From Notospermus geniculatus (taxonomy: Eukaryota; Nemertea; Pilidiophora; Heteronemertea; Lineidae): a stretch of DNA of 64,000 nucleotides. The stretch lies in the NCBI GenBank assembly GCA_002633025.1, contig NMRB01002309.1:1-64000 (forward strand). The letters are read 5' to 3'. Made by a program: the position numbers and the translations under genes. Of this stretch, positions 9,327-20,489 are shown piece by piece (position 1 is the stretch's first letter; each line of letters opens with the position of its first letter). The notes beneath the pieces are model-generated. The model searched no databases. It saw nothing but the letters and a program-made list of their open reading frames with translations, and was not told where the DNA came from.

Positions 9327-10586
9327 TACGGCGGGAACATGAAAGACAATCTCGTTCCAGTCGCGGTTAGTTCCGTTCCGCATTTTATGATGGCTCCACC
9401 AAAGAAGAATGGAGATAGGTGGCGCTGTGAGGAGTTTGCATGATGAAAGAAGCTACGTGGCGGTGAGGGGGAGGTCAAAGGTTATGACCCTTCTCTTATG
9501 AATAGGGCTCTATGCATGTAGGCCTAAGGTTTCACTGGTCAAGGAAGGAATGAGCATAAAAAGGAGCTGGAAAAATGGCTGCCCCACAGCAGAAAGTAAT
9601 CTGCAGTTGTGGCCAAATTTCACAAGTAATCTGACGTTTATAAAGGTAAGTTTGAGTTTATTGCTAACATCTGGGCCTGGTACATCTCATGTGCTTGAAT
9701 TGTGATAAAAGGCTATAAAAACCGTTTTTTTGGAAAGAGCGGACAGGGCCGAAATAGAATGTACTGTGCGTGTGCAATGCATTTGCTTATGCTCAGCCCA
9801 CGCAGAACGAACATGGCCTCTGCGCGTGGAGAATGGACATGTTGTCCCAAACTCCACGCCCAACTGACATGACCCCTGCATGGAGAATGGACACGCCGAT
9901 GTTCATTTGTTTCTCTCACGGCCAATCACGCGTTATTGGGAAATGGCGGCGAGAACAAAGCGAGATCAATGGCATCTTCAGCTTGTTTAGAGAGCAGACG
10001 TAGATATTAGAGGCAAATCGATGAAAATAAATGATTACACCTCTCCGCGTCCGTCACCCGAGGCGGGGATCGTTCAAATGGTTGGTTTACGTTATTATCT
10101 TAGCAATGATATCAACGGAGGACAGCTGAGCTGCGTCTATCGCGGTATCGACTCGATTCGAGGGAGTGTTACTTGTTTTCGTTTGGATTGCGTCCTTTGA
10201 TGACGGGATTAAGGAAGATGAGGTGCTCCAGGGGTCAAAGGTGAAGGTCAGAGGGATTAGCGACTCTCATTCCTGTGTCACCGTGATACACACACCAGGT
10301 GTACACAGTGGCGTCGAGGTTGGTGATACCGGTACCGAGGTTTATAGTGACGTCACAACTCCCCGCGGCCATTCCGATGGGAAGACTGCAAAAACCGTTG
10401 ATTGTTGATTGTTCTTTTGTCGAATGAGACCGACGAATCCACGGGCCGTTTTCATCGCCACCTTCCAGCCGATCACCTTATATGGACGACGGACGCAACA
10501 TAGTCCTACCGCGGTGAGACCGGGAACTAATCATCAGCTTTAGAGCAATCGTCTGGGACTACCATTGAACGACCGTCAAATGAGTA
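9327..10586. other. Gene-free stretch with one possible first exon
   Basis: No supported gene. Near 9554-9645 a TATA-like ATAAAAAGG, a short ATG frame (MAAPQQKVICSCGQISQVI then stop) and a donor-like AAAG|GTAAGT could mark a non-coding first exon, but nothing connects it to a downstream exon. The rest is unremarkable single-copy sequence with a few TGACGTCA motifs. Confidence 0.3.
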
Positions 10587-10740
10587 ACCTGCAGAACTAC
10601 CGCCGTTTGGAGGCGCTGTGGGCAGTTCTACATCTTCTCGACGTTTCGTCCGTGTTGCACTGCGTCAAGGACGTCATCACGCGACATGTTGCTCTGTTTT
10701 TACGTCTTACCCTCCGCAGCGCCGCCTGTCGGTATAAAAA
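10587..10740 (-). mobile_element. Palindromic family A, copy A1
   Basis: A minus-strand copy. It runs from ACCTGCAGAACTACCGCCG to GCGCCGCCTGTCGG. The inverted ends (GGAGGCGCTGTGGGC and the complement of GCAGCGCCGCC) flank a core with TTGCACTGCGTCAAGGACGTC. This core and the ends define family A throughout the window. Confidence 0.75.
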
Positions 10741-11123
10741 ATTCCTCATTGTCCAAGCATCAAAAACGATACCATCACAGAAGGAAAAATTTCTCACGTT
10801 CATGGAGAGAAACACAACACGCATGTCGTGACAGATTCATATCGATTCCTCGCGGCTTTGACGATAATTGACAGGTCACATGATGATATATGACACTAAT
10901 TGGTACCAATTAGATTACCAGCGGGCGGATGTATCGTTGTTGATGTTTTACCAGAAAGGATAAGCCCAAAGTCCCAATGACAAAAAGTGGCGTGTTTGCT
11001 CATCAACCATCGCCTGAATAAGTTGGCCTAGCATTACCACGTCGGTGGTTGGTTCATACCTTCGAAGAGGGAGCGACGGAGGGCGGGCGCCATCCGGTAC
11101 CCCCGGAGCGCGACGAGTCGAAA

Positions 11124-11292
11124 ACCTGTAAACTACCACCACTAGGAGGCGCTGCGAGCGGTTGTACCTCTTTTTCGACGTGTCTCTGTTGCACTGCGTC
11201 AAGGACGTCGTCACGCGACGTCATTGCGTTGCTTTGCTCTGTTTTTAACGTTTTCGGTACAACCGTTTGTAGCGCCGCCTGTCGGAATAAAA
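11124..11292 (-). mobile_element. Palindromic family A, copy A2
   Basis: A complete minus-strand copy with clean ends: GGAGGCGCTGCGAGCGGTTG on the left and GTACAACCGTTTGTAGCGCC on the right, then CTGTCGGAATAAAAAGTC. The core contains TTGCACTGCGTCAAGGACG. Family B begins 37 bp downstream; the A-then-B order recurs at 19425-19770. Confidence 0.8.
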
Positions 11293-11328
11293 AGTCAAAC
11301 GGGGTGCTCGTTTTATTGCGGTCGTTCA

Positions 11329-11709
11329 GGTGTAACGTTTTTCAGTGTTGCCATTTGTGACCCGCTCTGGCGAAAAGAGCCGCATGTCGCTACAGGTGAG
11401 CCCAAACGAACCGAGATGACACCAGGAGAGAACGGAAGAAATAGATTCTTTCAGATTTCATGACAGACAATACTGAAACTGACAAACATTTGGCCTCAAC
11501 CTGCCAAGGTAAGAGCGACATGCGTCTCGTTTTGCCAGAGCCAGTGTCACATTTTTCTGTGTGACTCCCATTGTTCGGAACACACTGGGAAACGGGCTCG
11601 CAGTTTCTCTGTGCGTCGCTTATTCAATTGTCAAGTAAGTCGCCGCCTATTCCATCATTCTGTAATGTCACACTGGCACACGGGTCTCACTGACAAACGT
11701 TACACTAGA
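11329..11709. mobile_element. Palindromic family B, longest copy
   Basis: The ends are GTGTAACGTTTTTCAGTG (11329) and CACTGACAAACGTTACAC (to 11709), an imperfect inverted pair. Interior motifs AACACACTGGGAAACGGGCTC and ATGTCACACTGGCACACGGG recur at 12817, 19640, 44214 and 62737. It is non-coding. Confidence 0.6.
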
Positions 11710-11747
11710 AATATACCATAATTACTTGAACCACAAATAACCATTTA

Positions 11748-12116
11748 CAGGGATGTATTCGTGAGACCTGCTTGGTCGCTCCTCGAGTTAGGAACGGTTT
11801 GCGCTTAGTGTGGTGGGCTGCAGAGGGATCTCAGTAAAATCTCTTGTTCTTTGGGATTACACCGACACAAGGACCGCTGTCTAAATTCGTGGTCGAGGAC
11901 GAAGGTATGTTCGTTTCTTTTATCGAAGTTATATGGGTGGTGTAGGCACATTATTTCCTGTGTTTGATCAAAAGAAGCATTTGGAGCAAAGGCAATGCTC
12001 CAGAGATGCCTGTGTGTGTGCTCAGTGGCCTGTTTTTGGCCTCTGCGCAGCCAGGCTCCAGGCAGAGTTCCCGGAACCACCCAAACATTAGTGGATTTCT
12101 TTGGTTTGGACAGAAT
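11748..12116 (+). repeat. Triplicated segment, copy T1
   Basis: A non-coding segment with GGATGTATTCGTGAGACCTG, AGGAACGGTTTGCGCTTAGTG and GACACAAGGACCGCTGTC. It is repeated at 12968-13160 (shorter) and 13306-13687 (nearly full length). The order T1, T2, T3 within 2 kb indicates local tandem duplication with later indels. It does not resemble any spliceosomal or 7SK RNA I can recall. Confidence 0.8.
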
Positions 12117-12816
12117 AGCCTAAAGCCTAGGATCCACTGTCCCGGCGCAGTTAAGTCGCCGCCGCAGGCGAGCTTACGATCTACGACATGATCGCAGGCC
12201 GCCGTACGTTCGCCTGCGATCAAGTTAAGATTAAGTCTGCGGCGGCCTGAGACCAACTGTTGTAGGTTCAAAAGTAGATCCATTGCGCCAGCGCAGTTAC
12301 GACGAGACTTAAGATATTAGGAAAGGTTCTTGATCATATCCTGCTCCCAAAATATCAGAAAATATTTTTACCCTGCGATCTGCTTATAAAAGGCGCCTTA
12401 AGTCATTAAATAACCTGTTTCAATTGAATAATCTGCTCCGGCATATCGACGGCGTCCTTTACGACCTACGACAAAATCAAACATGTTTGATCCTGTTCGG
12501 AAATTCGCCTTCACTGGGCATGCTCACATTCCCCGAAGCTCGGGGAAGAAATTTCCTCGGGGAAGCTTTCCGAACACGGCCATTGATTACTCTTCCAAAG
12601 AAAACAGATTCTAACACACCGGTCGCATGGGGGCGTTGAAGTCCAGCAAGAACGATCGAGCTGGTCATTCATTGCCATTGTCATCGTAGGCGGGGCGAGT
12701 ATGGTATTGTTAGGTCAGCGAGAGCCAATCATGGTTGTCCTATTCAATAAAGTGGTCGAGGAGGGTTTGGCTTACCGCGTTGTGTCAGCGCGCGCGTCTT
12801 TTTATGAAAGAAACCT
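12117..12816. other. Non-coding spacer with small palindromes
   Basis: No gene. Short inverted motifs occur: GCCGCCGCAGGCGAGC with its partner near 12208-12245, AATCAAACATGTTTGAT at 12477 (also at 52006 inside family M), and CCCCGAAGCTCGGGGAAG with TTTCCTCGGGGAAGC near 12530-12566. These look like remnants of foldback elements. Confidence 0.4.
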
Positions 12817-12931
12817 ATTGGGAAACGGACTCGCTGTTTCTCTGTGCGTCGCTCATTGTCAAGTCGCCGCTTATTCCATCATTCTGTAATGTCACACTGG
12901 CACACGGGCCTCACTGAAAAACGTTACACTA
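12817..12931 (+). mobile_element. Family B, right-end copy
   Basis: It retains GGGAAACGGACTCGCTGTTTC, ATGTCACACTGGCACACGGG and the right end CTCACTGAAAAACGTTACAC, and is followed by T2 as the longest B copy is followed by T1. The left end is missing. Confidence 0.6.
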
Positions 12932-12967
12932 GAAATATACCATAATGACTTGAACCACAAATAACCA

Positions 12968-13160
12968 TTTACAGGGATGTATTCGTGAGATTTGCTTGGT
13001 CGCTCCTCGAGTTAGGAACGGTTTGCGCTTAGTGTGGTGGGCTGCAGAGGGATCTCAATAAAATCTCTTGTTCTTTGGAATAACACCGACACAAGGACCG
13101 CTGTCTAAATTCGTGGTCGAGGACGAAGGTATGTTCGTTTCTTTTATCGAAGTTATTAGT
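12968..13160 (+). repeat. Triplicated segment, copy T2 (truncated)
   Basis: It matches T1 from ACAGGGATGTATTCGTGAGA to TCTTTTATCGAAGTTATTAG. It then leaves the shared sequence, so the 3' half seen in T1 and T3 (the part with CAGGCAGAGTTCCCGGAACC) is missing. Confidence 0.75.
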
Positions 13161-13305
13161 ACATTATGGGTGGTTACATAACTTGGCGTTACATTACACT
13201 TATTAGTGAAATTTCGTGCCAATTGGTGCTATATTAAGTGAATAAACCCGTGTGACAAGAAATGATATGGCACGAAAATAACGTCACTTCGTGAACAATA
13301 ACCAT

Positions 13306-13687
13306 TTACACGGATGTATTCGTGATACCTGCTTGGTCGCTCCTCGAGTTAGGAACGGTTTGCGCTTAGTGTGGTGGGCTGCAGAGGGATCTCAATAAAA
13401 TCTGCCTTGTTCTTTGGAATAACACCGACACAAGGACCGCTGTCTAAATTCGTCGACGAGGACGAAGGTATGTTCGTTTCTTTTATCGAAGTTATTAGTA
13501 CATTATGGGTGGTGTAGGCACATTATTTCCTGTGTTTGATCAAAAGAAGCATTTGGAGCAAAGGCAATGCTCCAGAGATGCCTGCGTGTGTGCTCAGTGG
13601 CCTGTTTTTGGCCTCTGCGCAGCCAGGCTCCAGGCAGAGTTCCCGGAACCACCCAGACATCAGTTGATTTCTTTGGTTTGGATAGAA
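13306..13687 (+). repeat. Triplicated segment, copy T3
   Basis: Nearly full-length partner of T1, sharing both the GGATGTATTCGTGA start and the 3' half with CAGGCAGAGTTCCCGGAACC. A small indel (ATCTGCCTTG versus ATCTCTTG) separates it from T1. It is non-coding. Confidence 0.8.
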
Positions 13688-13944
13688 TATGTACGCAATT
13701 CTTGATGATGCAGTCATTAAGACCGCCACCACCTCACAAGGTGGCGGTCTTCATTGGTTTCACTGGATTTCTCTCTCTCTCTCTCCCTCCAATCTGTGGT
13801 TTCGGCAGGGTAACTCAAAAAATACGCCACGTAGGGGAGAGTGGGGTAAGTTGAGCATAGTAAGGTGTATCTGGGAAATGCTGCTTTAAGGCTGGACAGA
13901 GCATTCAATCAGTGGTACAGGATTATGCTGCAGGTAGTTGGTTG

Positions 13945-14697
13945 GGTAGTATGTAAACATTGAAACGTTTCAAAAGAAACGGGCCAAATGAAACGACCCA
14001 AAAAACATGCTAAATCTGAAGTTGCATGGCAGAAATGGTGTAATTTTGTTATTTCCAGTTCATTTTTGGCACTTTCACGGCATAATAGCATTAAAATCTC
14101 TCAAAACACACGTCTCCCGTTCAAAACACACGTGTTGTTATTGTTTACATGACACCATGCTTCCCATTCATTCAATGTTCAAGGTCTCCGATCCCAAATA
14201 TGGAAGTCGTCGCTTCAGAAATTCTCTATGCGATTATTAATATCTCTTATCATATACTTTCTCTATAATTATGTCACTCGCCATGGTTATTTTCTGTGAG
14301 GAATTTGTGTGAGGCCTCAAAACGTCTTCAAAATATATCGTTTTTGATATTGTGCAAAGTTTGTAACACAATGTGCATGCGAGTTGTGAATAGATAATAA
14401 GCCATGAGCATTCCAACCAATTAGCGTACTGCGATCATACCATTATGAGGGGTGCGAGGTTGGCGAGAGGAAAATGTGACAGCGTTCCCCGCAGTGTAGC
14501 CTAAATCTGGCTAAGAAATTGCAGAAAAAGCTAAAATGATGATAAAAATCATGAAGGCATCGGGTAATCTACATTCCTCTGTTCATACAATGTAGGTTTT
14601 TGGTATTTTTGTTATGATTTTTCGTATTTTTAAAAACATTTTGGGTCGTTTCATTTGGCTCGTTTCTTTTGAAACGTTTCAATGTTTACATACTACC
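13945..14697. mobile_element. 753-bp inverted-repeat element with perfect 9-bp target duplication
   Basis: Terminal inverted repeats of about 60 bp start GGTAGTATGTAAACATTGAA at 13945 and end with the complement at 14697. The flanks are exact 9-bp copies, AGTTGGTTG, at 13936-13944 and 14698-14706. Long inverted ends with a 9-bp target duplication are the signature of Mutator-like elements. The 630-bp interior has no transposase frame, so it is a non-autonomous copy. Perfect flanks and well-matched ends suggest a recent insertion. Confidence 0.85.
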
Positions 14698-14706
14698 AGT
14701 TGGTTG

Positions 14707-15429
14707 TGCTGTGGGTGAGAGATATTCAGTTCACTGATTGACATTTCGTGGCAGATGGATGCTGAAAAAAAATTGTCCTTTGGCACAACTATGCCACTGG
14801 GTTGGCGGTGACACGGCTGGCCTGTTCACGATGGTTAAAAACCTTTACCAAAATGTAGTAATCTGCACTACTTTCAAGATGTAAACCTAGCACCTGCGCT
14901 AGTGGTGTTATAGAAGATAACGCCATCTAGTGTCAAGTGTGTTGTTGAACAATAAAACCTCACTTTAATTCCCGGGGGAGCGGGACTTTAATTCCTGTCG
15001 CACCCCGGAAACCGAGGTAACTTGAAATATACAACCCTGCCGTGTCGTACATCATAATTACACCCACCTTTTGGCATGAAACTCCCGTCATTACAACCCA
15101 ACTCATTTTAACTTCGGTGATGAATTCATTGCACGGAAAATATGCCATAATTTAATTATTTTCGAGATAAATTGGGCAATAAAAGCCATATTTTAAACAA
15201 CAAATTTGATTCACGGTTCCGAATTGTGGCCCCACGACACAGCGCTCCCTAGTTAAGGTTCCCAGCATGAATAAAACTGGTCCAGCAAAACTTTACAAGA
15301 ATTCTCATTGGCTGATGTAATGCTGTATTCTATTGGTCGTTTCAACGCAGTAGCATCTGGGTCTCAGTTCATTGGTCGTTGACGTGTACATGTAGTTGTC
15401 CAGGCGACAGTGTACAAGGAACGGCACAA
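14707..15429. other. Gene-free stretch
   Basis: No supported gene or clear repeat. Open frames here lack splice signals and sensible composition. Confidence 0.4.
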
Positions 15430-15590
15430 CTTTTTATTCCGACAGGGTGGCGCTATGAGCGGTGCAAAAAACAGAGCAAACCGTCACGTCACGGCGTTCT
15501 TGATGCAGGGCAACACGGACGAGACGTCGGGAAATAAGGAACGCCGCTCACAGCGCCTCCTAGTGGTGGTAATTTTGCAGGTACCTCATT
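15430..15590 (+). mobile_element. Palindromic family A, copy A3
   Basis: A plus-strand copy: TTTTTATTCCGACAGGGTGG at the left, CGCTCACAGCGCCTCCTAGTG at the right, and GCAACACGGACGAGACGTCG in the core. The left arm is shortened. Confidence 0.75.
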
Positions 15591-15833
15591 CGGGTCCATC
15601 TCTCCAACCCGCGGCCTTCCTCCCTCCATCACAGCGGCACCCCGCCGCATGACGGGCCACCATGTTGAACAAACGGCTTCCAATTAGATTAAAGCGACTT
15701 CCAGTAAGACACGGACATTTGAATGAGACATTAGGTGACACCACGTCTAACCAATGACAGATTGCCAATATGGCGGCCGTTCGACTGATTGGAAGCTAAT
15801 GGCTAAAGATATAAAGAACGTTTCTGAAAAAAA

Positions 15834-16022
15834 NNNNNNNNNNNNNNNNNNNNNNNNNNNNNNNNNNNNNNNNNNNNNNNNNNNNNNNNNNNNNNNNNNN
15901 NNNNNNNNNNNNNNNNNNNNNNNNNNNNNNNNNNNNNNNNNNNNNNNNNNNNNNNNNNNNNNNNNNNNNNNNNNNNNNNNNNNNNNNNNNNNNNNNNNNN
16001 NNNNNNNNNNNNNNNNNNNNNN
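15834..16022. other. Assembly gap (189 N)
   Basis: A run of N. It follows a poly-A end and precedes a short CA repeat, so the gap probably spans a simple repeat. Confidence 0.99.
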
Positions 16023-16339
16023 CACACACACACCTCGTGAAAAGCCACAGATTTAGCTGGCTCATCGATCACTCGCCTTGTCGCAAGATTTTGACCCCAA
16101 AGACAAATTGACATAAGGTTGTGCGGATAAATGTACGTGACCATATTAATCACGACAAAATAGCAAATCTCTATTAAGCTGAGGATTACGCCATGTGGCC
16201 TTTCGTGACGGCCGAACCAGCTACGAAGATTTCCGAAGGTTGTCGATCTAGGTTGCTGGTGATAAAATGAGAAGCCTAAACTTGGGATTGATTCTCCCAT
16301 CTTCTTCTACTATGGTAAATCTCGAGAAATCTCAGAGAT

Positions 16340-16432
16340 GCGAGATTTAACAAATAAATAAATGAATAAATAAATAAATAAATAAGAAAGTAAGTAAATG
16401 AATAAATCAATAAATTAATTAATTAATTACTG
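16340..16432. repeat. (AAAT)n low-complexity tract
   Basis: Repeated TAAA/AATA units with some drift, then ATTAATTAATTAATTA. It has no coding content. Confidence 0.85.
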
Positions 16433-16489
16433 AATAGCCTCTAATTTCTCGTGAGATCTCGAATTAGGATCGTGCCGCTCTCCTTCCCT

Positions 16490-16652
16490 TATCTGTCATC
16501 ACGTGATCGCACGGAAACAAACGATGGAAAATTAACTCATCTGATTGGATAAACAAACAAAGAGTGCTCTTTGTTGACCAATCAGAGCTTCGGAAACGAC
16601 AGGTGACACAGGTTTCAGTATTTAACCTACCGGTGAGATGTGGAACTAATCT
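16490..16652. repeat. Palindromic family D copy
   Basis: It carries the family-D interior (GTTGACCAATCAGAGCTTCG, GGAAACGACAGGTGACAC) and the right end CCTACCGGTGAGATGTGGAAC. The left boundary is uncertain. Confidence 0.55.
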
Positions 16653-16937
16653 ATTTGAAGTATCCACGTGATCAGTGCGCGTGACGCACTCTATCCCGTC
16701 ATTACTGGCGTTTGTGTAGAGGACGACTTGTCTGGCTTTGTGTGCGTGAGGTTGTCAGCGTTCACTGTCGTGTTGGGCCTTTCTTCATTGGTCAACCTCG
16801 TTATCGCGTGAATGACCTCCGAATCTCCGCCAACCTTTGAGAGGGATGTAATTAATTTGGAGAAGTCACGTCTATCTCCAGCTCACTAATCAAAGACAGG
16901 GCGGGAGTTTGTGGACGATACGTGTATTAAAGGTTAC

Positions 16938-17262
16938 CCCGGTAGACGGCGCGCATCCTGTCACTATTAATCCAAGCCCACTCTTGTCCAATAGGTGGCG
17001 CTACCACTGTTACGATCACAATAAGTGATCAGACATGTAAGGAAGTGGTGGTCAGACAAGGGGTCGAACCAACGAGGTTAGGTGTAGTTACAAGTTCTGC
17101 GGGTAGATGGTGCGCATTATGTCACTAAAATCTGAACCCACTATTGTCCAATAGGCGGCGCTCCACAGTTACGCCGACCACAAGAAATGGTCAGACAAGG
17201 GGTCGAACCCATGAGGTTACGTGATCGATTGTCGCTTGTTCGCACTTCACCACTCTGACAGA
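16938..17262. repeat. Tandem duplication with tRNA-like SINE pieces
   Basis: Two related units (about 16938-17095 and 17098-17262) share GTAGA-GG-GCGCAT, CCACT-TTGTCCAATAGG-GGCGCT and GGTCAGACAAGGGGTCGAAC. In the second unit the minus strand shows an A-box-like AGTGGTGAAGTGCGAAC and B-box GGGTTCGACCCC, so it ends in a tRNA-derived SINE head. Confidence 0.55.
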
Positions 17263-18234
17263 TCAGCCTCGTCAAGAAACGAACCGATGTACCCGAGTCA
17301 AGGGACGAATTATCGGAAAGAGAGAAAGAAAAAGTCGAAATCTGGTCAGGAAATTTGGTTCTGAAAATTTGATGAGGCAATAATAGAGTGTGTGATAAAT
17401 GTGGGATGTAGGATCCCCCAGGGGGTGATATTCCGAGTTGATATCGATTTGTCGAGGAAATTGACTGCTCACTTCTGATGGCAATTTATTGGGATGATTT
17501 TCGACTTCGTTGAGTTGAGATTTATAGCAGGCGACTGTCATTAAACTAGTTCCTAGCTCTGCCGCTACCACTCGGGTGGCGCTTCGATCGCTGCAGGAAG
17601 GGATCGTCCGCATATTCAGTGTACCAGTGGTAACGGTCAGTATCGCCGTTTGTAAAAATGGGAGGATGGAAAATTAAAGTAACAGCCACACACTACACTA
17701 CAATACACTTGGAATGGTGTACATGATCCAGCTCTTACCTCAATCCACCCTGCCCCCACTGATCAGAAGGGAGATACTGAATATCATTTAGTAGTAGACG
17801 GGAGATTTGGTCCAGCAATGGATTCCAGGACGAAAAATGAGTCTAGATCGATTGTCAAGATACGGAGGTAGACTACATTGTATTCTCCAATAAGAATCTA
17901 TCATCTGTTATCAATTCTCCCGAATCTTATATAAAATAGCTGTTTCATTTGTGTTTTTTATATACGACATTATCTAGGCTGGATTTAGTACCGCTTGGCT
18001 GGGATGGGGCTGTTTGAGGACGGCTGATTCTGTATGCACCGATTGGAATGTACAGTTAGATTTAGAAATAATTGAAATGTAATTGACTGGACCGGGAACA
18101 TGCGGCTAGCTTTGAATATGTTTATTCCGCATGAGTCGGCTCGACACGGCCCATGAAAAAATACCGCAGGACAAATTTACAAGACGAAGCAATTTTGTTC
18201 TGGTTGAATGCTGTGTGCAAACAAAGGTTAGTGA
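17263..18234. other. Gene-free stretch
   Basis: No supported gene. A 113-codon minus-strand frame (17272-17613) has no splice context or recognisable motif and is treated as chance. Confidence 0.4.
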
Positions 18235-18244
18235 CTACACGTTC

Positions 18245-18470
18245 TTAAAGGGGCAAGTATTCCTTCCCTCTCCTGCGCTAAACATACCCGCGTTAAGGGA
18301 GACATCTATTGACAATGCTGTTAAACTACTACTTGTCAACCTCGCCCCATGAAGAGTCACTCTCGTTCCTAGGGTATCCACGTGCATTGTGTTGATGTTA
18401 TACATTCTCCAACACTGAGGTGCAATCACTGCCGGGTGGCGCCGGCTATCAACAAAGAAACGTCGCAATA
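18245..18470 (+). mobile_element. Palindromic family C copy
   Basis: It contains TAAACATACCCGCGTTAAGGG, TTAAACTACTACTTGTCAAC and TATACATTCTCCAACACTGAG. Related copies are at 43845-44090 (minus), 58091-58335 and 59149-59355. The left end TTAAAGGGGCA resembles TTAAAGGGCCAC at 58091, so a TTAA target is possible. Confidence 0.6.
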
Positions 18471-18669
18471 TGGTGAGCCTTTCACCGCTCCTCGAGAGGA
18501 CACAATCCACAAGAGTCTCTCTGTGCATCTGGGACCAGTACTGCCTCCATTCCGCAGCGGAGTTGCAATCGTAAGGATCAAAACGATTTTCCACCTGTAG
18601 GCCAACTGTCTCAGCCGTATTCGCCTCAGCCATCTGGAAGCTTGGTTTGTTTTCAGTCCCGCCATTCAT
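18430..18669 (-). CDS. Possible coding exon, unknown family
   Basis: A minus-strand frame with ATG at 18667-18669 reads MNGGTENKPSFQMAEANTAE and then a segment including AAEWRQYWSQMHRETLVDC. Amino acid use looks protein-like (acidic and polar, with Trp, Tyr and His) and there is no stop for over 70 codons. It then runs into family C, so the real 3' exon border is unknown. No family is recognised. It may be a first exon or a transposon-derived fragment. Confidence 0.25.
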
Positions 18670-18927
18670 TCTATTCTCCTCACCATCGTTTATTTTGCCT
18701 TCACAATACCATCCCATCACCACAGTTGAAGGTAAATGTCCCTGTTGACGATAATTCGTTCCGTCAGTGTCCAGTTTTTATAGCCACCCGGAGAAGACAG
18801 GTTGGTGCTAAAAACACGATTTGATGCTGATTGAAGATGTCGATGTCCAGGCGTTTGTAAATCATCGGACAAAAAGTTCGTTCTTGTGCCGGGGGGGGGG
18901 GGGTTGTCTTGTTGAAGGTCGTGCTTA

Positions 18928-19133
18928 GATTGGTGCCTGGTCTCATCGGTAGGATTAAATCCCGGTGAATACGACGACCTGTCGTATCCAACGCTCTGAT
19001 TGGTCGCTGCTATTCAACAAAAGAGTAGTCAATGATTTTTCAACCAATCAACGCGTTTTCCCGACGATCACGTGATCAGGACGACAGGCGCCACCTATCT
19101 CAGTATTTAATCTGAACAGTGCGATCGGGAACC
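18928..19133. repeat. Palindromic family D, fullest copy
   Basis: The left end GATTGGTGCCTGGTCTCATCGG and right end GCGATCGGGAACCAGAG flank an interior with CCAATCAACGCGTTTTCCCG, GATCACGTGATC and ACGACAGGCGCCACCTATC. The halves are imperfect inverted repeats. It is non-coding. Confidence 0.6.
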
Positions 19134-19424
19134 AGAGACCGCGGTGGTATTTCCAAAAGAGGGCGCTCCTGCGTCCGTTGTGGTCGTCGTTAATGCTTGT
19201 CGCTGAAGTAACAGGACTAAGCTCTGGGGACGAGGTTACGTTGATCATTATCAGCGTCTCAACCTCAATCAAACCATGATTTACTGATTTACTGTTTATC
19301 CTGTAGAAGATGGCCTCGTCTGAATTGGTTGTCAGTAGCTAATTGATGGAGTGGCTCGGCTCTAATGTTATTGTTGTGTGTGGCGGATACAGCGGGTTGA
19401 TGGAAATGTGGGACCCGCTTGAAA

Positions 19425-19593
19425 TTTTTATCCCGACAGGCGGCGCTGCGAGCGATTGTACCAAAAACGTTAAAATTGCAATGCAGTGACGTCGCGTCAC
19501 GACGTCCTTGACGCAGTCAACACGGACGAAACGTCGAAAAAGGTAATCCCGCTCACAGCGCCTCCTAGTGGCGTTAGTTTGCAGCTTCTTCAT
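19425..19593 (+). mobile_element. Palindromic family A, copy A4
   Basis: A complete plus-strand copy: TTTTTATCCCGACAGGCGG, CGCTGCGAGCGATTGTACC, core GTCGCGTCACGACGTCC, and CGCTCACAGCGCCTCCTAG. A family-B copy follows directly, as after A2. Confidence 0.8.
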
Positions 19594-19605
19594 TGTGCTG
19601 CTGTT

Positions 19606-19770
19606 ATAATGTTTTTCAGTGTGGCCATTTTTCTGTGCTTTGTTTGGAACACACTGGGAAACAGACTCACTGTTTCTCTGGTGTGTCGCTCATTGTCAAG
19701 TCGCGCCTTATTACGTCAATCTATTGTAATGTCACACTGGCACACGGGCCTCACTGAAAAAACCCTATAC
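19606..19770. mobile_element. Palindromic family B copy
   Basis: The left end TATAATGTTTTTCAGTGTGG and right end CCTCACTGAAAAAACCC enclose GGAACACACTGGGAAACAG and ATGTCACACTGGCACACGGG. Confidence 0.6.
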
Positions 19771-20230
19771 CAGTGTCAAAGGAATGTTTAGCGTTTGCTA
19801 GGCGGTCTCAAGAACTCCCTATTTCCCCGATATTTTCCTCCAAGGACAACTCTTCCTACCACGCCAGTATCATCTTGTTTACAAACACTTACATTACTCA
19901 CATGCCAACATTTCTTTGTGTTGTTATATAAAGGTGTAAGGCAGGTCTTTGATGTCGGCTGTTTGATGCACTGGTTTCTCAAAAGGGCACATGAGAATTC
20001 CACAATGACCTTTGCTATTTTCCCGCCTTTTTTTCCCGCGTGTTGTGTGACCAAGCTACAGCTGCAGCAGGCAAAGGGATAAAGCGGCAAAAAATACTGA
20101 AGACTCGTTTTTTCTCGAGTCGGTTTTTGTAGTGTTCGGGAGATGCGGGATGCTGGTCAGGGAACAACCGATGCCGTACAGGGAACAGCGTTTTTAAAGT
20201 CTCTCTGTCATGTCTGGACTGAATTTTACA
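19771..20230. other. Gene-free stretch
   Basis: Overlapping frames of 95-100 codons occur on both strands at 19788-20090. Neither has splice sites or recognisable motifs, and they are shadows of one another, so none is annotated. Confidence 0.4.
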
Positions 20231-20489
20231 TACATGTACGTATTTATTTTCAAAGTGTCAGGAGAATGCAAGTAGGTCGCCTAGCCTCGGCGTTATCTTC
20301 CCCAGAATGGTTAAAACATTCCTTCTTCAAACCCAATTTTCAACAAAAATCGAAAAACAAAACAAAACAAACAAAACAAACTGCGGGCTGAGCTCGTGTG
20401 CATTCAGATAGAGCATAGTAATGTACATTTTACACTACACACACTCGTGGACGTAAGCACTTTCTGACTTCAATACAGTGGGGCTTTAA
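20231..20489. mobile_element. TTAA-flanked MITE, family O (copy 1)
   Basis: The right end is ATACAGTGGGGCT-TTAA (TTAA at 20486-20489). The interior shares TGCATTCAGATAGAG and CACTACACACACTCGTGGACG with the copy at 33232-33482. The left boundary is unclear. Confidence 0.5.

Noticed and set aside
11748-13687. T1-T3 as a cluster of small nuclear RNA genes
   Set aside because: The shared segment does not match U1, U2, U6 or 7SK patterns as I recall them, and shows no promoter-like boxes.
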